NCBI RefSeq assembly: GCF_000335475.2
Contig: NZ_ANAH02000066.1
Location: 310,001 to 374,000, forward strand
Reading direction: 5' to 3'
DNA from: Cystobacter fuscus DSM 2262
Lineage (GTDB): Bacteria > Myxococcota > Myxococcia > Myxococcales > Myxococcaceae
Length of the DNA stretch: 64,000 bases
Shown: positions 36,741 through 44,565 of the stretch, piece after piece
Layout: the number at the start of each line of letters is the position of its first letter
Numbering within the stretch: position 1 is the stretch's first letter
Notes under the pieces: generated by a model
Seen by the model: the letters and a program-made list of their open reading frames with translations, nothing else
Database searches by the model: none
What the model was told of the DNA's origin: nothing
Translations under genes and position numbers: made by a program

Positions 36741-36920
36741 CGGTTCCCCCTCCTTACAAAGCTCGTAACCTACCGATGCAGTGACGGTTGGTCTAGCACT
36801 ACGGCGAGAGCACCTTATTGACCTCCAGGTCGCACCGAGGACGGCAGCGCAACTCGCCACGCTCGACGTGGCCCGCATCCTATCCTTCAGGGTTGTTTCA
36901 CCTGGGGAAAGGCCAGCGCC

Positions 36921-37284
36921 ATGGCGAATGAGTACCGAAGTCCTGGGGCGGGGGAGGGCGGCGGTATGCAGCTCGAGGCTCGGCGGAGTTCGCGGGGCAG
37001 GCCATGGGCTTCGCATGGGGTGGTGCTGGTGCTCCTCGGTCTGCAGACGGCGTGCGCGACGGGCTACCCCACGGGCGGGATGCTCGCTGGCCCGACGTGC
37101 CACTGGGGGCCCGTCCATGCGAGAGGACGGTGCACGAGGGGAGCGCGCCGGTGATGCCCGGGCCAGGCCCTATGCGGAGAAGGTGCGCCCCCTCTCTCGG
37201 CTGGTGACGGCGGTGGTGCTGACGGTGGGCACGGCCGGTGCTGGAACTGCGAAGGAGAGCCGTTCTGGTTGCGGCATCTGCTAG
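36921..37284 (+). pseudogene. Broken lipoprotein gene, SitA-like N-terminus
   Basis: A signal with lipobox (VVLVLLGLQTACATG) is readable from about 36939, then the frame is lost within 30 codons. In another frame, RPYAEKVRPLSRLVTAVVLT ends at 37284. The ACATG after the signal matches the start of the intact SitA-like gene at 40558. I read this as a decayed toxin lipoprotein. Alternative: chance hydrophobic frame. Confidence 0.4.
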
Positions 37285-37331
37285 GTTCGTGACTTCGGAG
37301 GTGCCCAGCCCTGACCCGACTTTTCCCGTGG

Positions 37332-38192
37332 TTGCCGCTCACGCTTGTTTTGACTGGAGCCACAGCAGCAGCTCAGCCCCATCCCCCCGCCCGCGAGCGC
37401 CAGGAGCGGCGTGTGACTCTCTCCGGCAACCCGGAGGAGGCCGGGCCGGAGGTGAGTGTGGCCGCCGGTACCGCCACCTACATCCGCTTCGACGCTCCCA
37501 TCGACAAGGCCTCGGTGGAGGTGGAGGGTCGGCCGATGCGCTTCCGCTGGGTGGATGTCGGGGAGCGTCTGGTCGCCGTGGAGCCCTCCGTCGACCTGGG
37601 CGTCGAGGAGAAGCTGGTGGTGCGGGTGCGCTACAAGGACGGAGCCTCCCCGGCGGGTGCCACGCTCGTGCTCGCCTCCCACCCCACGCGGGTGGACAAG
37701 GAGGTAGAGGTGGTGCGCCGCCCGCGCACCGTCGAGACGTTGGAGGCGGCGCTGGCGGAGAAAGAGGCGGAGCTCGCGACACTTCGGGCCTCGAGCGGGC
37801 TGGCCGGGCTCGTGTTTTCCGGGCGGCTGGACCCGTACGGGGTGCAGGCCCGACGCATCATGAGTGCACCCGAGGGCGCGTGGGGTGGGCTGAAGGTGGC
37901 GGACGGGGTGGGGTATCGCGCCAGTTCCTGGGCTCTCGCCGTCGTCCGTGTGCGCAACCTTCCGGGGCAAAGCCCCTGGAGGCCAGGCGTGGCGCGGCTC
38001 ATCCGTGCGGACGGCACCGCCGTGAAGGTCCTCTCCGTGGACATGAACAAGGCACAGCTCGCGCCGGGTGAAGAGGGCATCGTCACGGTGGAGCCAGAGG
38101 CCCCCTCCTGGGAGGTGGGCGATGTCTTCCGCCTCGAGCTGCTGGACAAGAGCGGCGTCCGGCCCCTCCCCGCCCTCGACGTGGCTCTCTAG
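37332..38192 (+). CDS. DUF2381 family secreted protein
   Basis: This ~286-residue protein is of a myxobacterial family (DUF2381), with a signal peptide (ending ATAAAQP) and the VEVEGRPMRFRWVDVGERLVAVEP pattern. The TTG at 37332 gives a poor signal start. A CTG at 37311 would give MTRLFPWLPLTLVLTG and sits nine bases after GGAGG (37296-37301), so the true start may be CTG. It precedes a Ser/Thr kinase by 16 bases, a pairing I associate with myxobacterial toxin islands. The function is unknown. Confidence 0.8.
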   Translation: MPLTLVLTGATAAAQPHPPARERQERRVTLSGNPEEAGPEVSVAAGTATYIRFDAPIDKASVEVEGRPMRFRWVDVGERLVAVEPSVDLGVEEKLVVRVRYKDGASPAGATLVLASHPTRVDKEVEVVRRPRTVETLEAALAEKEAELATLRASSGLAGLVFSGRLDPYGVQARRIMSAPEGAWGGLKVADGVGYRASSWALAVVRVRNLPGQSPWRPGVARLIRADGTAVKVLSVDMNKAQLAPGEEGIVTVEPEAPSWEVGDVFRLELLDKSGVRPLPALDVAL

Positions 38193-38208
38193 AAAGGAGG
38201 CAGACCCC

Positions 38209-40008
38209 ATGACGATGGAATCCCTGCACCCGGACCACCTCCAACCCGGCCATGTGGTGGGCCCCTGGCTGATCGTCCAGGTGCTGGGCCGTGGAGGCTC
38301 CTCCCGCGTCTTCAAGGTGGAGCGCGACGGCCGCCCGTACTCCATGAAGATGGGGCTGCGCCCCATCACCCAATCCAAGGAGGGCTTCTCAGAAGAGAAG
38401 TACGTCGAGGAGAAGAGCGCCTACCGGCAACTGGCGCGCGAGGCGGCAGCGCTCTTCACCTACTCGTCGCACCCCAACCTGCTGCGCGTGTACGGGGTGG
38501 ACTTCTGGCCCAACCCCGCCCAGGGCTATCCCTTCCTCATCACCGACTACGTGGAGGGGGACACGTGGCACGAGTGGCGCTGGCGCACGCCTCCGCACGC
38601 CATTGGGCTGGTGGACACCTTCAGTGACGTGGTGCGAACCGTGGGCGTACTCCACGCGCGCGGCGTCTACCACCGGGACTTGAAGGCGGAGAACATCCTC
38701 ATCCGCCGTGCGGACGGCCGCCCCTTCCTGATCGACTTCGGCACCGCGCGGCTGCCGGGGGCGCTCACGAAGACGCTGGGCCTGCCCGAGGGCGTCCTGC
38801 ACCTGGTTCCGCCCGAGCTCCTGGCCTACACCCGCACCGAGGCGTGGAAGCGAGGCGAAGCCTTCCAAGGGGGCGTGGCCGCGGATTTGTACGCCCTGGG
38901 GGTGTTGCTCTACCAGGGCCTCACGGACCTGCACCCCTTCAATCCGGAGTTGCCGGACGAGGAGCTGGTGGCCGCCATCGCCACCCGTCCTCCAAAGGCC
39001 CCGCACCTCCTCAATCCCCTGGCGCCGCGCTCCCTGAGCGACATCGCCATGAAGCTGCTGGAGAAACGGCCCGAGGACCGGTACCCGGACACCCAGGCGC
39101 TGCTCGAGGCGCTGGAGAAAGCCGCCGAGAAGGAGAGGCAGTCCCCTGCCTGGAGGCTGCCGCTCTACGCGGTTGAGGGCAGTCCAGCCGCGGAGCCAAC
39201 GCCCCAGGAGGTAGCGGTCCAGCCAGCCCAGCCGCCGGATACGGCGTCCGCGGAGCCAGAGGAGGCTCAGCCGCCTGAGAAGGAAGAGTCCCAGGCGGCT
39301 CCTCAGGAGCCCCCCGCTGCACCTGCCCGCCCGAGGCGCACAACGTGGCCCAGGGTCCTACTCGCGGGTCTGATCGTGCTCGGCCTTGCCTTGTGGCTGG
39401 TGCGCTCCACACTCGCGCCCCCACCCGAGGCGCTGCTGCCTGGGTCTGGCCCCGAGAAAGGAAGCCCACCTGTGCCCACTCCTTCGCGCTCTGCCCCTTC
39501 GAGTTTCCTCGCCGCCTGGCTGTGTGCTGTCGTCGGCGCCGGCTGCCCCGCCGCCCAGGTGAAGCCCCCGGAGCCCGCTGCCTGCCCCAGGGAGGCAACC
39601 GAGGCCATGTTCAAGGAGTTGAAGATTCGGCTGGGCAGCGAACTTCGGGCTGTCGTGGATGTGAACCAGCCGAGCGGCCTGGGCGTACCGGGGGTCTACC
39701 AGGATGGACCCGTCGTCAGCCAAATCGTGGAGGGCGATGGCAATATGCCCGAGGGGACGCTGCTCCACGGCCGTCTCTGGACAGGCCCCGGTATCTACGA
39801 CACGTATTCCGAGATGGATGTGGATAAGAAGCGCCCGGCTGTCATGGGCCGCTACACCCTGGCCGTGCTCCCTGATGGTCGACAGTACCCCGTGTGCATC
39901 ATCCTGGGCGACCATGTCGGGCGCGTGCCCAAGCGTGAAGGCTCCAAGGAAGGAGCCGCCGTGCTGGGCCGGGAGCAGCCGGTGAGCGCTGTCTGGCGTT
40001 GGCCGTGA
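38209..40008 (+). CDS. Membrane Ser/Thr protein kinase
   Basis: This 599-residue Hanks-type kinase has glycine loop LGRGGSSRVF, K47, catalytic HRD at 155-157 (HRDLKAEN) and DFG at 176-178. A Pro/Glu-rich linker leads to one transmembrane helix (~residue 384-404). A C-terminal extracytoplasmic domain of ~180 residues follows (LGVPGVYQDGPVVSQIVEG...). All key kinase residues are present. ATG 38209 has AAAGGAGG upstream. It is probably co-transcribed with the DUF2381 gene, whose product may be a periplasmic partner of the sensor part. Confidence 0.9.
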   Translation: MTMESLHPDHLQPGHVVGPWLIVQVLGRGGSSRVFKVERDGRPYSMKMGLRPITQSKEGFSEEKYVEEKSAYRQLAREAAALFTYSSHPNLLRVYGVDFWPNPAQGYPFLITDYVEGDTWHEWRWRTPPHAIGLVDTFSDVVRTVGVLHARGVYHRDLKAENILIRRADGRPFLIDFGTARLPGALTKTLGLPEGVLHLVPPELLAYTRTEAWKRGEAFQGGVAADLYALGVLLYQGLTDLHPFNPELPDEELVAAIATRPPKAPHLLNPLAPRSLSDIAMKLLEKRPEDRYPDTQALLEALEKAAEKERQSPAWRLPLYAVEGSPAAEPTPQEVAVQPAQPPDTASAEPEEAQPPEKEESQAAPQEPPAAPARPRRTTWPRVLLAGLIVLGLALWLVRSTLAPPPEALLPGSGPEKGSPPVPTPSRSAPSSFLAAWLCAVVGAGCPAAQVKPPEPAACPREATEAMFKELKIRLGSELRAVVDVNQPSGLGVPGVYQDGPVVSQIVEGDGNMPEGTLLHGRLWTGPGIYDTYSEMDVDKKRPAVMGRYTLAVLPDGRQYPVCIILGDHVGRVPKREGSKEGAAVLGREQPVSAVWRWP

Positions 40009-40070
40009 GGGGGCCCATGGGCGCCGCCTGCGTTGTGTGCCGAGGCGGCGCTCTGATTTGACTCTGGGGA

Positions 40071-40117
40071 GGTGTCAAAGAACTCGTTCCGAGTTCCCCT
40101 ACGAATCGTCTGACACC
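40071..40117. repeat. GGTGTCA palindromic repeat, short form, copy 1
   Basis: This 47-base version has the same ends (GGTGTCAAAGAACTCGTT ... GTCTGACACC) but lacks about 18 central bases of the long form. It directly precedes a 14-base tandem duplication (ACACCTGCCTGGAG twice) and a broken DUF2381 gene. Confidence 0.88.
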
Positions 40118-40129
40118 TGCCTGGAGACA

Positions 40130-40402
40130 CCTGCCTGGAGGCGCCGAGCCCTGGACAGCGGCGGGGCTGAGTTGAAGGACTCGGCGGGCGTGGAGGTGGA
40201 GCTTTCCGCGTGGCAAGATTCGGCCATTGCCCCTGGTGCCCTGGGCTTTGTAGTGGTGGGCGCCGAGAGGGAGCCGGGGCAACTCACCTGCCCCTGCACC
40301 CTCAAGCTGAGGGAAGCGCAGGGGCCCCGCACCGTCACCCTCGGGAACGTGACGTTCCCGCCTGTAGAACAAGTGAGCGAGCAAGGGAAGGCGCGTGAGT
40401 AG
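40130..40402 (+). pseudogene. DUF2381 gene remnant, C-terminal part
   Basis: The frame reads SGGAELKDSAGVEVELSAWQ and ends with CTLKLREAQGPRTVTLGN then VTFPP, the usual C-terminal pattern of DUF2381 proteins. The N-terminal half and signal peptide are missing; the readable part starts just after the palindromic repeat. An apparent start at 40037 is chimeric with the repeat. It seems to be a truncated relative of the gene at 37332. Confidence 0.7.
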
Positions 40403-40557
40403 TGCCGCCGCTCCATCCGGCCCGAGGGAAACACAACCTGCGTGATGGGCTCCCAGTGCCTCACCAGACCCGGCGTCTTGACCGAGCTGCCTTCCGCTCT
40501 CTGTAATCGGCGGGTTTGGCCTTCCAGCTCGGGCGGCTCGCCCGGAGAGGTGCGGCA

Positions 40558-41991
40558 ATGTCTAGGCGTTCTGTCGATACTCGCCCCGTGGACACACGGC
40601 GGCCCTTGCGCGTGGGGGCGCTGGCGCTGGCTGCGCTGATGCTGTTTACAGCGTGCGCCACGGGGGCCGCCATGGGCACGACGTACCGTTACCCCCCGAG
40701 CGCGCCGCACGACTCGCCCGAAACGTGGGCGCTGGAGTCGGAAGCCGAAGGCGGGGGCCGGGAAGAGGCTATCTTTACCAAGCTGCCAACAGACTTCGCG
40801 CCGGTGCAGGTGAGTGACGCCGAGTTTTCGGCAACCATGACAACGCTTTGGCTCAACATGCCGCTTCGGGTGGCCGCGTCCCGCCCCCCGTTGTATGTGG
40901 GCCGTAGGCTGGCGTTGGCTTCCGCGCCCTTGAGCGGCAACGCTTGGCAATCAGGCCTGGCCCGGTCCTATGGGCAGTTTTGCGAGCGGTGCGGCACTCC
41001 AGGGGATTGTCTGACGCTGTTTGAAGATGGGTCCCGCTTCCAGGATGATGACATGCGAAGCCTTGCGCTTGCCCTGGCGGTTGGGCCAGCCCTGGAAGGC
41101 GTAAACGCGGAAGTGCGGGCCATGCTCGACCCTACACGAATGTTCGCGATGATTAGCATTAGCATCACGTCTTATATGGCGCTGCTGTTGGCGCCAGTGC
41201 CCGAGCCGATAACAAAGGGCGCGGCCCTGGTGTTTAGCGCCGCCTTGTGGGGCTATCTTGGTTATGAATTCTTCGACCTGCTGCGGGCCTATGCGCAGCT
41301 TTACGAGGATGCGCCCCGGGCCTCTACCTTTGCGGAGTTGCGCGAGATTGGCGAGCGTTTCGGGCGTGTCATCGGTCCCAACAGTGTGCGGATTCTCGTC
41401 ATCGTTGGGACGGCGGCGATAGGTGAAACGATGGCCCTTGCTTCCAAGGCCCCGAAGCTCCCCGGATTCACGCAAGCGTCGGAGAGAGTCGCGACTCGTA
41501 CCGGGTTGGGCCTGCTGGAGACGGCAACCGGAGCCGAGCGCCTTATTGTCTCTGTGCCAGAGGGGACGATCCGCGTGGTGTTGGCGCCTCATGCCGTGGC
41601 CATGGCTGCCCGGGGCGTTGGCGCTGGGAATCCTGCGCCGAGTCGGGGTAAGCTCCTGCCGAACGGACACAGGGCGTGGGGGTCGTTTGGTGGCTTCAAG
41701 TCAGCTATGGGGAAGGCGGGCCCCGGAAAGGAGTGGCATCACATCGTGGAGCAGACTCCGGGCAACGCGAAGCGGTTCGGGGGCGAGGCCCTGCATAACA
41801 CCGAGAATGTCATCGCACTAGATAAGGCGGTTCACACACGGGTTAGTGCTCTCTTTTCTAGAAAGGTGCTCAGGATTACGGGCTCAAGGATTCTGACGGT
41901 GCGGCAGTGGCTCAGCACTCAGTCCTATGAGGCGCAACGGGAATTTGGCCTGCTGGCCATTCAGAACGTCAGGAGCGGTATTTGGCCATGA
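40558..41991 (+). CDS. SitA-type lipoprotein toxin
   Basis: This 477-residue lipoprotein has lipobox LFTAC with lipidated C33. A central region with hydrophobic segments lies at ~200-240. The C-terminal HNH-like nuclease domain contains W393-H394-H395 (EWHHIVEQ) and LHNTENVIAL. In Myxococcus, SitA lipoprotein toxins pass between siblings by TraA/TraB outer-membrane exchange and kill cells without the matching SitI. ATG 40558 has GGAGAGG upstream. The next gene overlaps its stop by 4 bases. Confidence 0.8.
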   Translation: MSRRSVDTRPVDTRRPLRVGALALAALMLFTACATGAAMGTTYRYPPSAPHDSPETWALESEAEGGGREEAIFTKLPTDFAPVQVSDAEFSATMTTLWLNMPLRVAASRPPLYVGRRLALASAPLSGNAWQSGLARSYGQFCERCGTPGDCLTLFEDGSRFQDDDMRSLALALAVGPALEGVNAEVRAMLDPTRMFAMISISITSYMALLLAPVPEPITKGAALVFSAALWGYLGYEFFDLLRAYAQLYEDAPRASTFAELREIGERFGRVIGPNSVRILVIVGTAAIGETMALASKAPKLPGFTQASERVATRTGLGLLETATGAERLIVSVPEGTIRVVLAPHAVAMAARGVGAGNPAPSRGKLLPNGHRAWGSFGGFKSAMGKAGPGKEWHHIVEQTPGNAKRFGGEALHNTENVIALDKAVHTRVSALFSRKVLRITGSRILTVRQWLSTQSYEAQREFGLLAIQNVRSGIWP

Positions 41992-42464
41992 TTGATGTGC
42001 AAGGTCTTGTGGCGGAGTTTGCGCGGCATGTACAGGCAGAAACCGAGGCGGCTTGGCGGGGCGATTCCAGGACGGCGAACAAGCACGTTGATCAGTACTT
42101 AGCCGTGTTTGACAAACTGCGGGCTCATGGTGACACCGGACGGGATGCACTCGCGGTGCTCTTCACGCATCCACGAATGGACGTGCGTGTGTCAGCGGCG
42201 GCGCTGCTGTTGCGCCATCGCACGGCGGAAGCCAAAGCGATTTTGGAGGAAGCAGCGAAGGGCGAAGGACTGGTCCCTTTTGAAGCATCCCAGGCGTTGA
42301 AACGCTGGGAAGAGGGTACATGGGCCCTAGACCCTGCCGACGATGATGCGGGGTCGCCCGAAGCGACCGGCCCGGCAGCGCCTGGCAAGCGCAGCCGACC
42401 GCGCACGGAGCGCGCCGCGCCTGACAAACGGAGGGGGAGCAAGCGGGACAAACGCGGCGGTTGA
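41988..42464 (+). CDS. Probable SitI immunity protein, DUF2019-like
   Basis: This 158-residue protein has an N-terminal helical part resembling DUF2019/HEAT-like repeats (MDVRVSAAALLLRHRTAEAK, FEASQALKRWEEGTWALDP). The tail is a very basic Lys/Arg-rich ~40 residues. ATG 41988 overlaps the toxin stop (ATGA). Immunity is inferred from coupling with the toxin. The basic tail may bind nucleic acid or be a recombination scar; the family usually lacks it as far as I know. Confidence 0.7.
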   Translation: MIDVQGLVAEFARHVQAETEAAWRGDSRTANKHVDQYLAVFDKLRAHGDTGRDALAVLFTHPRMDVRVSAAALLLRHRTAEAKAILEEAAKGEGLVPFEASQALKRWEEGTWALDPADDDAGSPEATGPAAPGKRSRPRTERAAPDKRRGSKRDKRGG

Positions 42465-42543
42465 TCTTGAGAAGAGCGCGCCAGTGCCGGGCAGGCGAAG
42501 CTCGGGCCGGTGGAGGCCACCAGGGCAGCCACGGCGGTGGGGA

Positions 42544-42590
42544 GGTGTCAAAGAACTCGTTCCGAGTTCCCCGACGAATTGCCTGACACC
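42544..42590. repeat. GGTGTCA palindromic repeat, short form, copy 2
   Basis: This 47-base element is almost identical to the copy at 40071-40117 (GGTGTCAAAGAACTCGTTCC ... TGACACC). It is followed after nine bases by a 34-base copy of the end of the beta-lyase-like gene. Confidence 0.9.
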
Positions 42591-42599
42591 TGCCTGGCG

Positions 42600-42633
42600 G
42601 CCTTGGGACAAGCGGTGCGCGTGGCGGCGTGAG
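42600..42633 (+). repeat. Third copy of the end of the beta-lyase-like gene
   Basis: These 34 bases, ending in the stop codon region GCGGCGTGAG, are identical to 30205-30238. They differ by one base from the intact gene end near 26301. It is in the same orientation, about 16.3 kb from the intact gene. Confidence 0.9.
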
Positions 42634-42697
42634 CGGTCCACGACGAGCCAGGATTCGAGCCGAGTCCCCGTGCTTTCATTTGCCGCTCCCAGACCGC

Positions 42698-42970
42698 TCA
42701 TTTGTTCTGGCGGTAGAGTTCCGCGATCTGCTCATCCGTCGGCGGACCGTCCAGCAGGAAGATTCCCCTCCTCGCCAGAGGGAGTTCCAACTCAATTGCC
42801 GTGCGAACCTGTGCTGCCAGAAAAGGGTCGTCGGGAAACCGAGCCGCTGCCTCGGCCACAAGTTCCGGGGATTGAGCGAGCGCCTCGAGTTTTTCTACGT
42901 CGTGTCCTGCCTCGGTACGAATCGCCTTGATCTTCGCACAGAACCACAGCGCGCTTTCCTCCGTCTTCAT
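42698..42970 (-). CDS. Small hypothetical protein
   Basis: This 90-residue protein starts MKTEESALWFCAKIKAI and is mostly helical (ELVAEAAARFPDDPFLAAQV), without membrane segments. It is not recognised. ATG 42970 follows the stop of a truncated upstream frame by one base and has GAAGG upstream. Its place in a toxin island makes an orphan immunity protein a possibility only. Confidence 0.55.
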   Translation of the reverse strand: MKTEESALWFCAKIKAIRTEAGHDVEKLEALAQSPELVAEAAARFPDDPFLAAQVRTAIELELPLARRGIFLLDGPPTDEQIAELYRQNK

Positions 42971-42971
42971 T

Positions 42972-43110
42972 TCACACCTTCGATCCTTTGAATTGCTTTT
43001 CAAGCGCGGCGATGATTTTGCTGAAAAGCAGCTCGAGCTCCGGCAAGCTTCGAAAGGGCTCACACAGCCTCATCTGCCAGAAGAACACGGCATCGATCTC
43101 ACGGCGCCGT
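42972..43110 (-). pseudogene. 3' remnant of an unrecognised gene
   Basis: The minus-strand frame reads ERRREIDAVFFWQMRLCEPF then RSLPELELLFSKIIAALEKQ to a stop at 42972-42974, one base before the next start. There is no start codon or ribosome binding site; upstream it runs into the end of the gene at 43099-43464. It looks like the last ~45 codons of a lost gene that headed a two-gene operon. Confidence 0.5.
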
Positions 43111-43464
43111 TCGCCGGTAGTTCAGGAGCGCCAGGGCCAGGAGCAACTCGTCACTGTCAGATTGAGGCGTTGTCGCGGGCCTCTTGACCGCTTTCGTCTC
43201 ATCCGCGGCCCAGAGTCCAGGCTCCTTCGTCGGCGGGAGCACCCGAGTGTTCGGCGAACGCGCGATGGGCGGCACCTGCTCGCCCGGCTGGCCGACCACG
43301 GGCGCCCCTGCTCCTGCAGGGACGTACTGGGGAACAGGCACCGGGAGGGACGGAGCTGACGCCGGTGCGGGCGCTACCGCCTGGGCGTGAACCGCCGTGG
43401 CGACCAGCACCCCGAGCCCCAGCACACGGGAGGTCATTCCGAAGATGCCTACTCTCAAAGTCAT
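43099..43464 (-). CDS. Secreted Pro/Ala-rich hypothetical protein
   Basis: This 121-residue protein has a signal peptide (MTLRVGIFGMTSRVLGLGVL..., cleavage near VHAQA). A Pro/Val-rich body follows, then NTRVLPPTKEPGLWAADETK and a C-terminal DELLLALALLNYR. No enzyme motif was found. ATG 43464 was chosen, but ATG 43437 (MTSRVLGLG) also gives a good signal peptide. Confidence 0.6.
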   Translation of the reverse strand: MTLRVGIFGMTSRVLGLGVLVATAVHAQAVAPAPASAPSLPVPVPQYVPAGAGAPVVGQPGEQVPPIARSPNTRVLPPTKEPGLWAADETKAVKRPATTPQSDSDELLLALALLNYRRTAP

Positions 43465-43549
43465 GCACGTGCTTCTATCCCCGTCTCCACCACCCTGGCA
43501 AGGCCCTCTCCCGGGGGCCTCCGCCCCCCTCATCACCAGCGCTGCCTGC

Positions 43550-43712
43550 GCCCGTGCGCGTGGATCCCGTAGGAGACAAGGGCTCGCTCGTCATCCTGAA
43601 TTCCGAGCGGCTCACCCCAAGCAATCCCGAGCACGTTGCGCTCGCCTGGCGCATTCAAAAGCTGTTGGAGGAACTCGGAGGGTCCTTTGGACAACGCCCC
43701 AGAAAGCCGTGA
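43550..43712 (+). pseudogene. 3' remnant of an unrecognised gene
   Basis: The plus-strand frame VRVDPVGDKGSLVILNSERL continues to a helical end (HVALAWRIQKLLEELGG) with stop at 43710. No credible start exists. It ends 4 bases before the following lipoprotein gene, the spacing expected of a former operon partner. Confidence 0.4.
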
Positions 43713-43716
43713 ACGC

Positions 43717-44433
43717 ATGAGCCTGAAGAGAGTGTGGGTGTGGACGTGCGTGCTGGGACTGCTGGGCTCCGGCTGCACCGCGGCCCGCGAGGCCGCCACC
43801 CCGGTCCCCGTGGCGGCTCCCGCGCCTTCCACCCCGGCCTGCCCGGAGTCCATTGCCGCGGACGCGCCTCTGGAGGCGGACTACGGCCCGCGGAGCCATG
43901 CCCGGCGCTGGCTGCCTGCGTTGGCGCCCTCGGAGTTCGCCTTCGTGCCCACCAACGCCGTCGAAGAGTCCTTCCGCCAGAGGCTGGAGCTGGCGGAGGG
44001 CTCCGTCGAATTGCTCGCCCTGGAGGAGCGCTCCCGCCCTGTCACCGACGGAGGCGCGGCCCTGGTGATGGCGCGTCCGGTGGCCGGCGGCTTCTGCATC
44101 ATCAACACCTGGGCCACCTGGCAGTCCACGGAGGTGGATGTGTCGCTCGCGGGCTCCTGGGAGTCTCCTGACCAGCGGATGGCCATCCTGCTGCTCAAGC
44201 TGGAATTGGCTCGGGCCGCGGGCGGCGAGGAGACGCGGTGGGTGGTGCTCGGAACCGATGGCGACCGGGCGTGGATCGCTCTCGGTCAGCCTCCCGCGCA
44301 CCAGCTCATCGCCCCCTCCGTGTCGCTGTCTCCCAAGAAGGATCAGCTCTACCTCGACGTGAAGATCAAGTACGTCAACCGGCTGCGCTTGGGCCCGGAT
44401 GGGCACTTCGTCCAGGCCGCCAACAAGCGCTGA
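43717..44433 (+). CDS. DUF2381-island lipoprotein, hypothetical
   Basis: This 238-residue predicted lipoprotein (MSLKRVWVWTCVLGLLGSGC, lipidated Cys20) has a Pro/Ala linker, then a beta-rich domain with GGFCIINTWATWQSTEVDVS and LYLDVKIKYVNRLRL. The family is not recognised. No strong ribosome binding site is present; coupling to the remnant upstream may once have driven translation. The call title reflects its neighbourhood only. Confidence 0.6.
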   Translation: MSLKRVWVWTCVLGLLGSGCTAAREAATPVPVAAPAPSTPACPESIAADAPLEADYGPRSHARRWLPALAPSEFAFVPTNAVEESFRQRLELAEGSVELLALEERSRPVTDGGAALVMARPVAGGFCIINTWATWQSTEVDVSLAGSWESPDQRMAILLLKLELARAAGGEETRWVVLGTDGDRAWIALGQPPAHQLIAPSVSLSPKKDQLYLDVKIKYVNRLRLGPDGHFVQAANKR

Positions 44434-44455
44434 ACCTCGCCGAGGCCGCCGAGGA

Positions 44456-44520
44456 GGTGTCAAAGAACTCGTTGCGCTACCTCACGCTCCCCGAGTCGTA
44501 CCTACGAGTCGTCTGACACC
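44456..44520. repeat. GGTGTCA palindromic repeat, long form, copy 2
   Basis: This 65-base element differs at few positions from the copies at 35283 and 45989. A 38-base copy of the VOC gene end starts 7 bases after it. Confidence 0.9.
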
Positions 44521-44527
44521 CATCTCG

Positions 44528-44565
44528 GGATGTTCAACAGCGCCCAGGTCAAGAAGGCCTGACGG
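44528..44565 (+). repeat. Copy of the 3' end of the VOC gene
   Basis: These 38 bases, from GGATGTTCAACAGCG to the stop and CGG, are identical to 58588-58625, the end of the intact VOC gene, in the same orientation 14 kb away. It overlaps the last codons of the TetR gene on the other strand. Confidence 0.92.
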
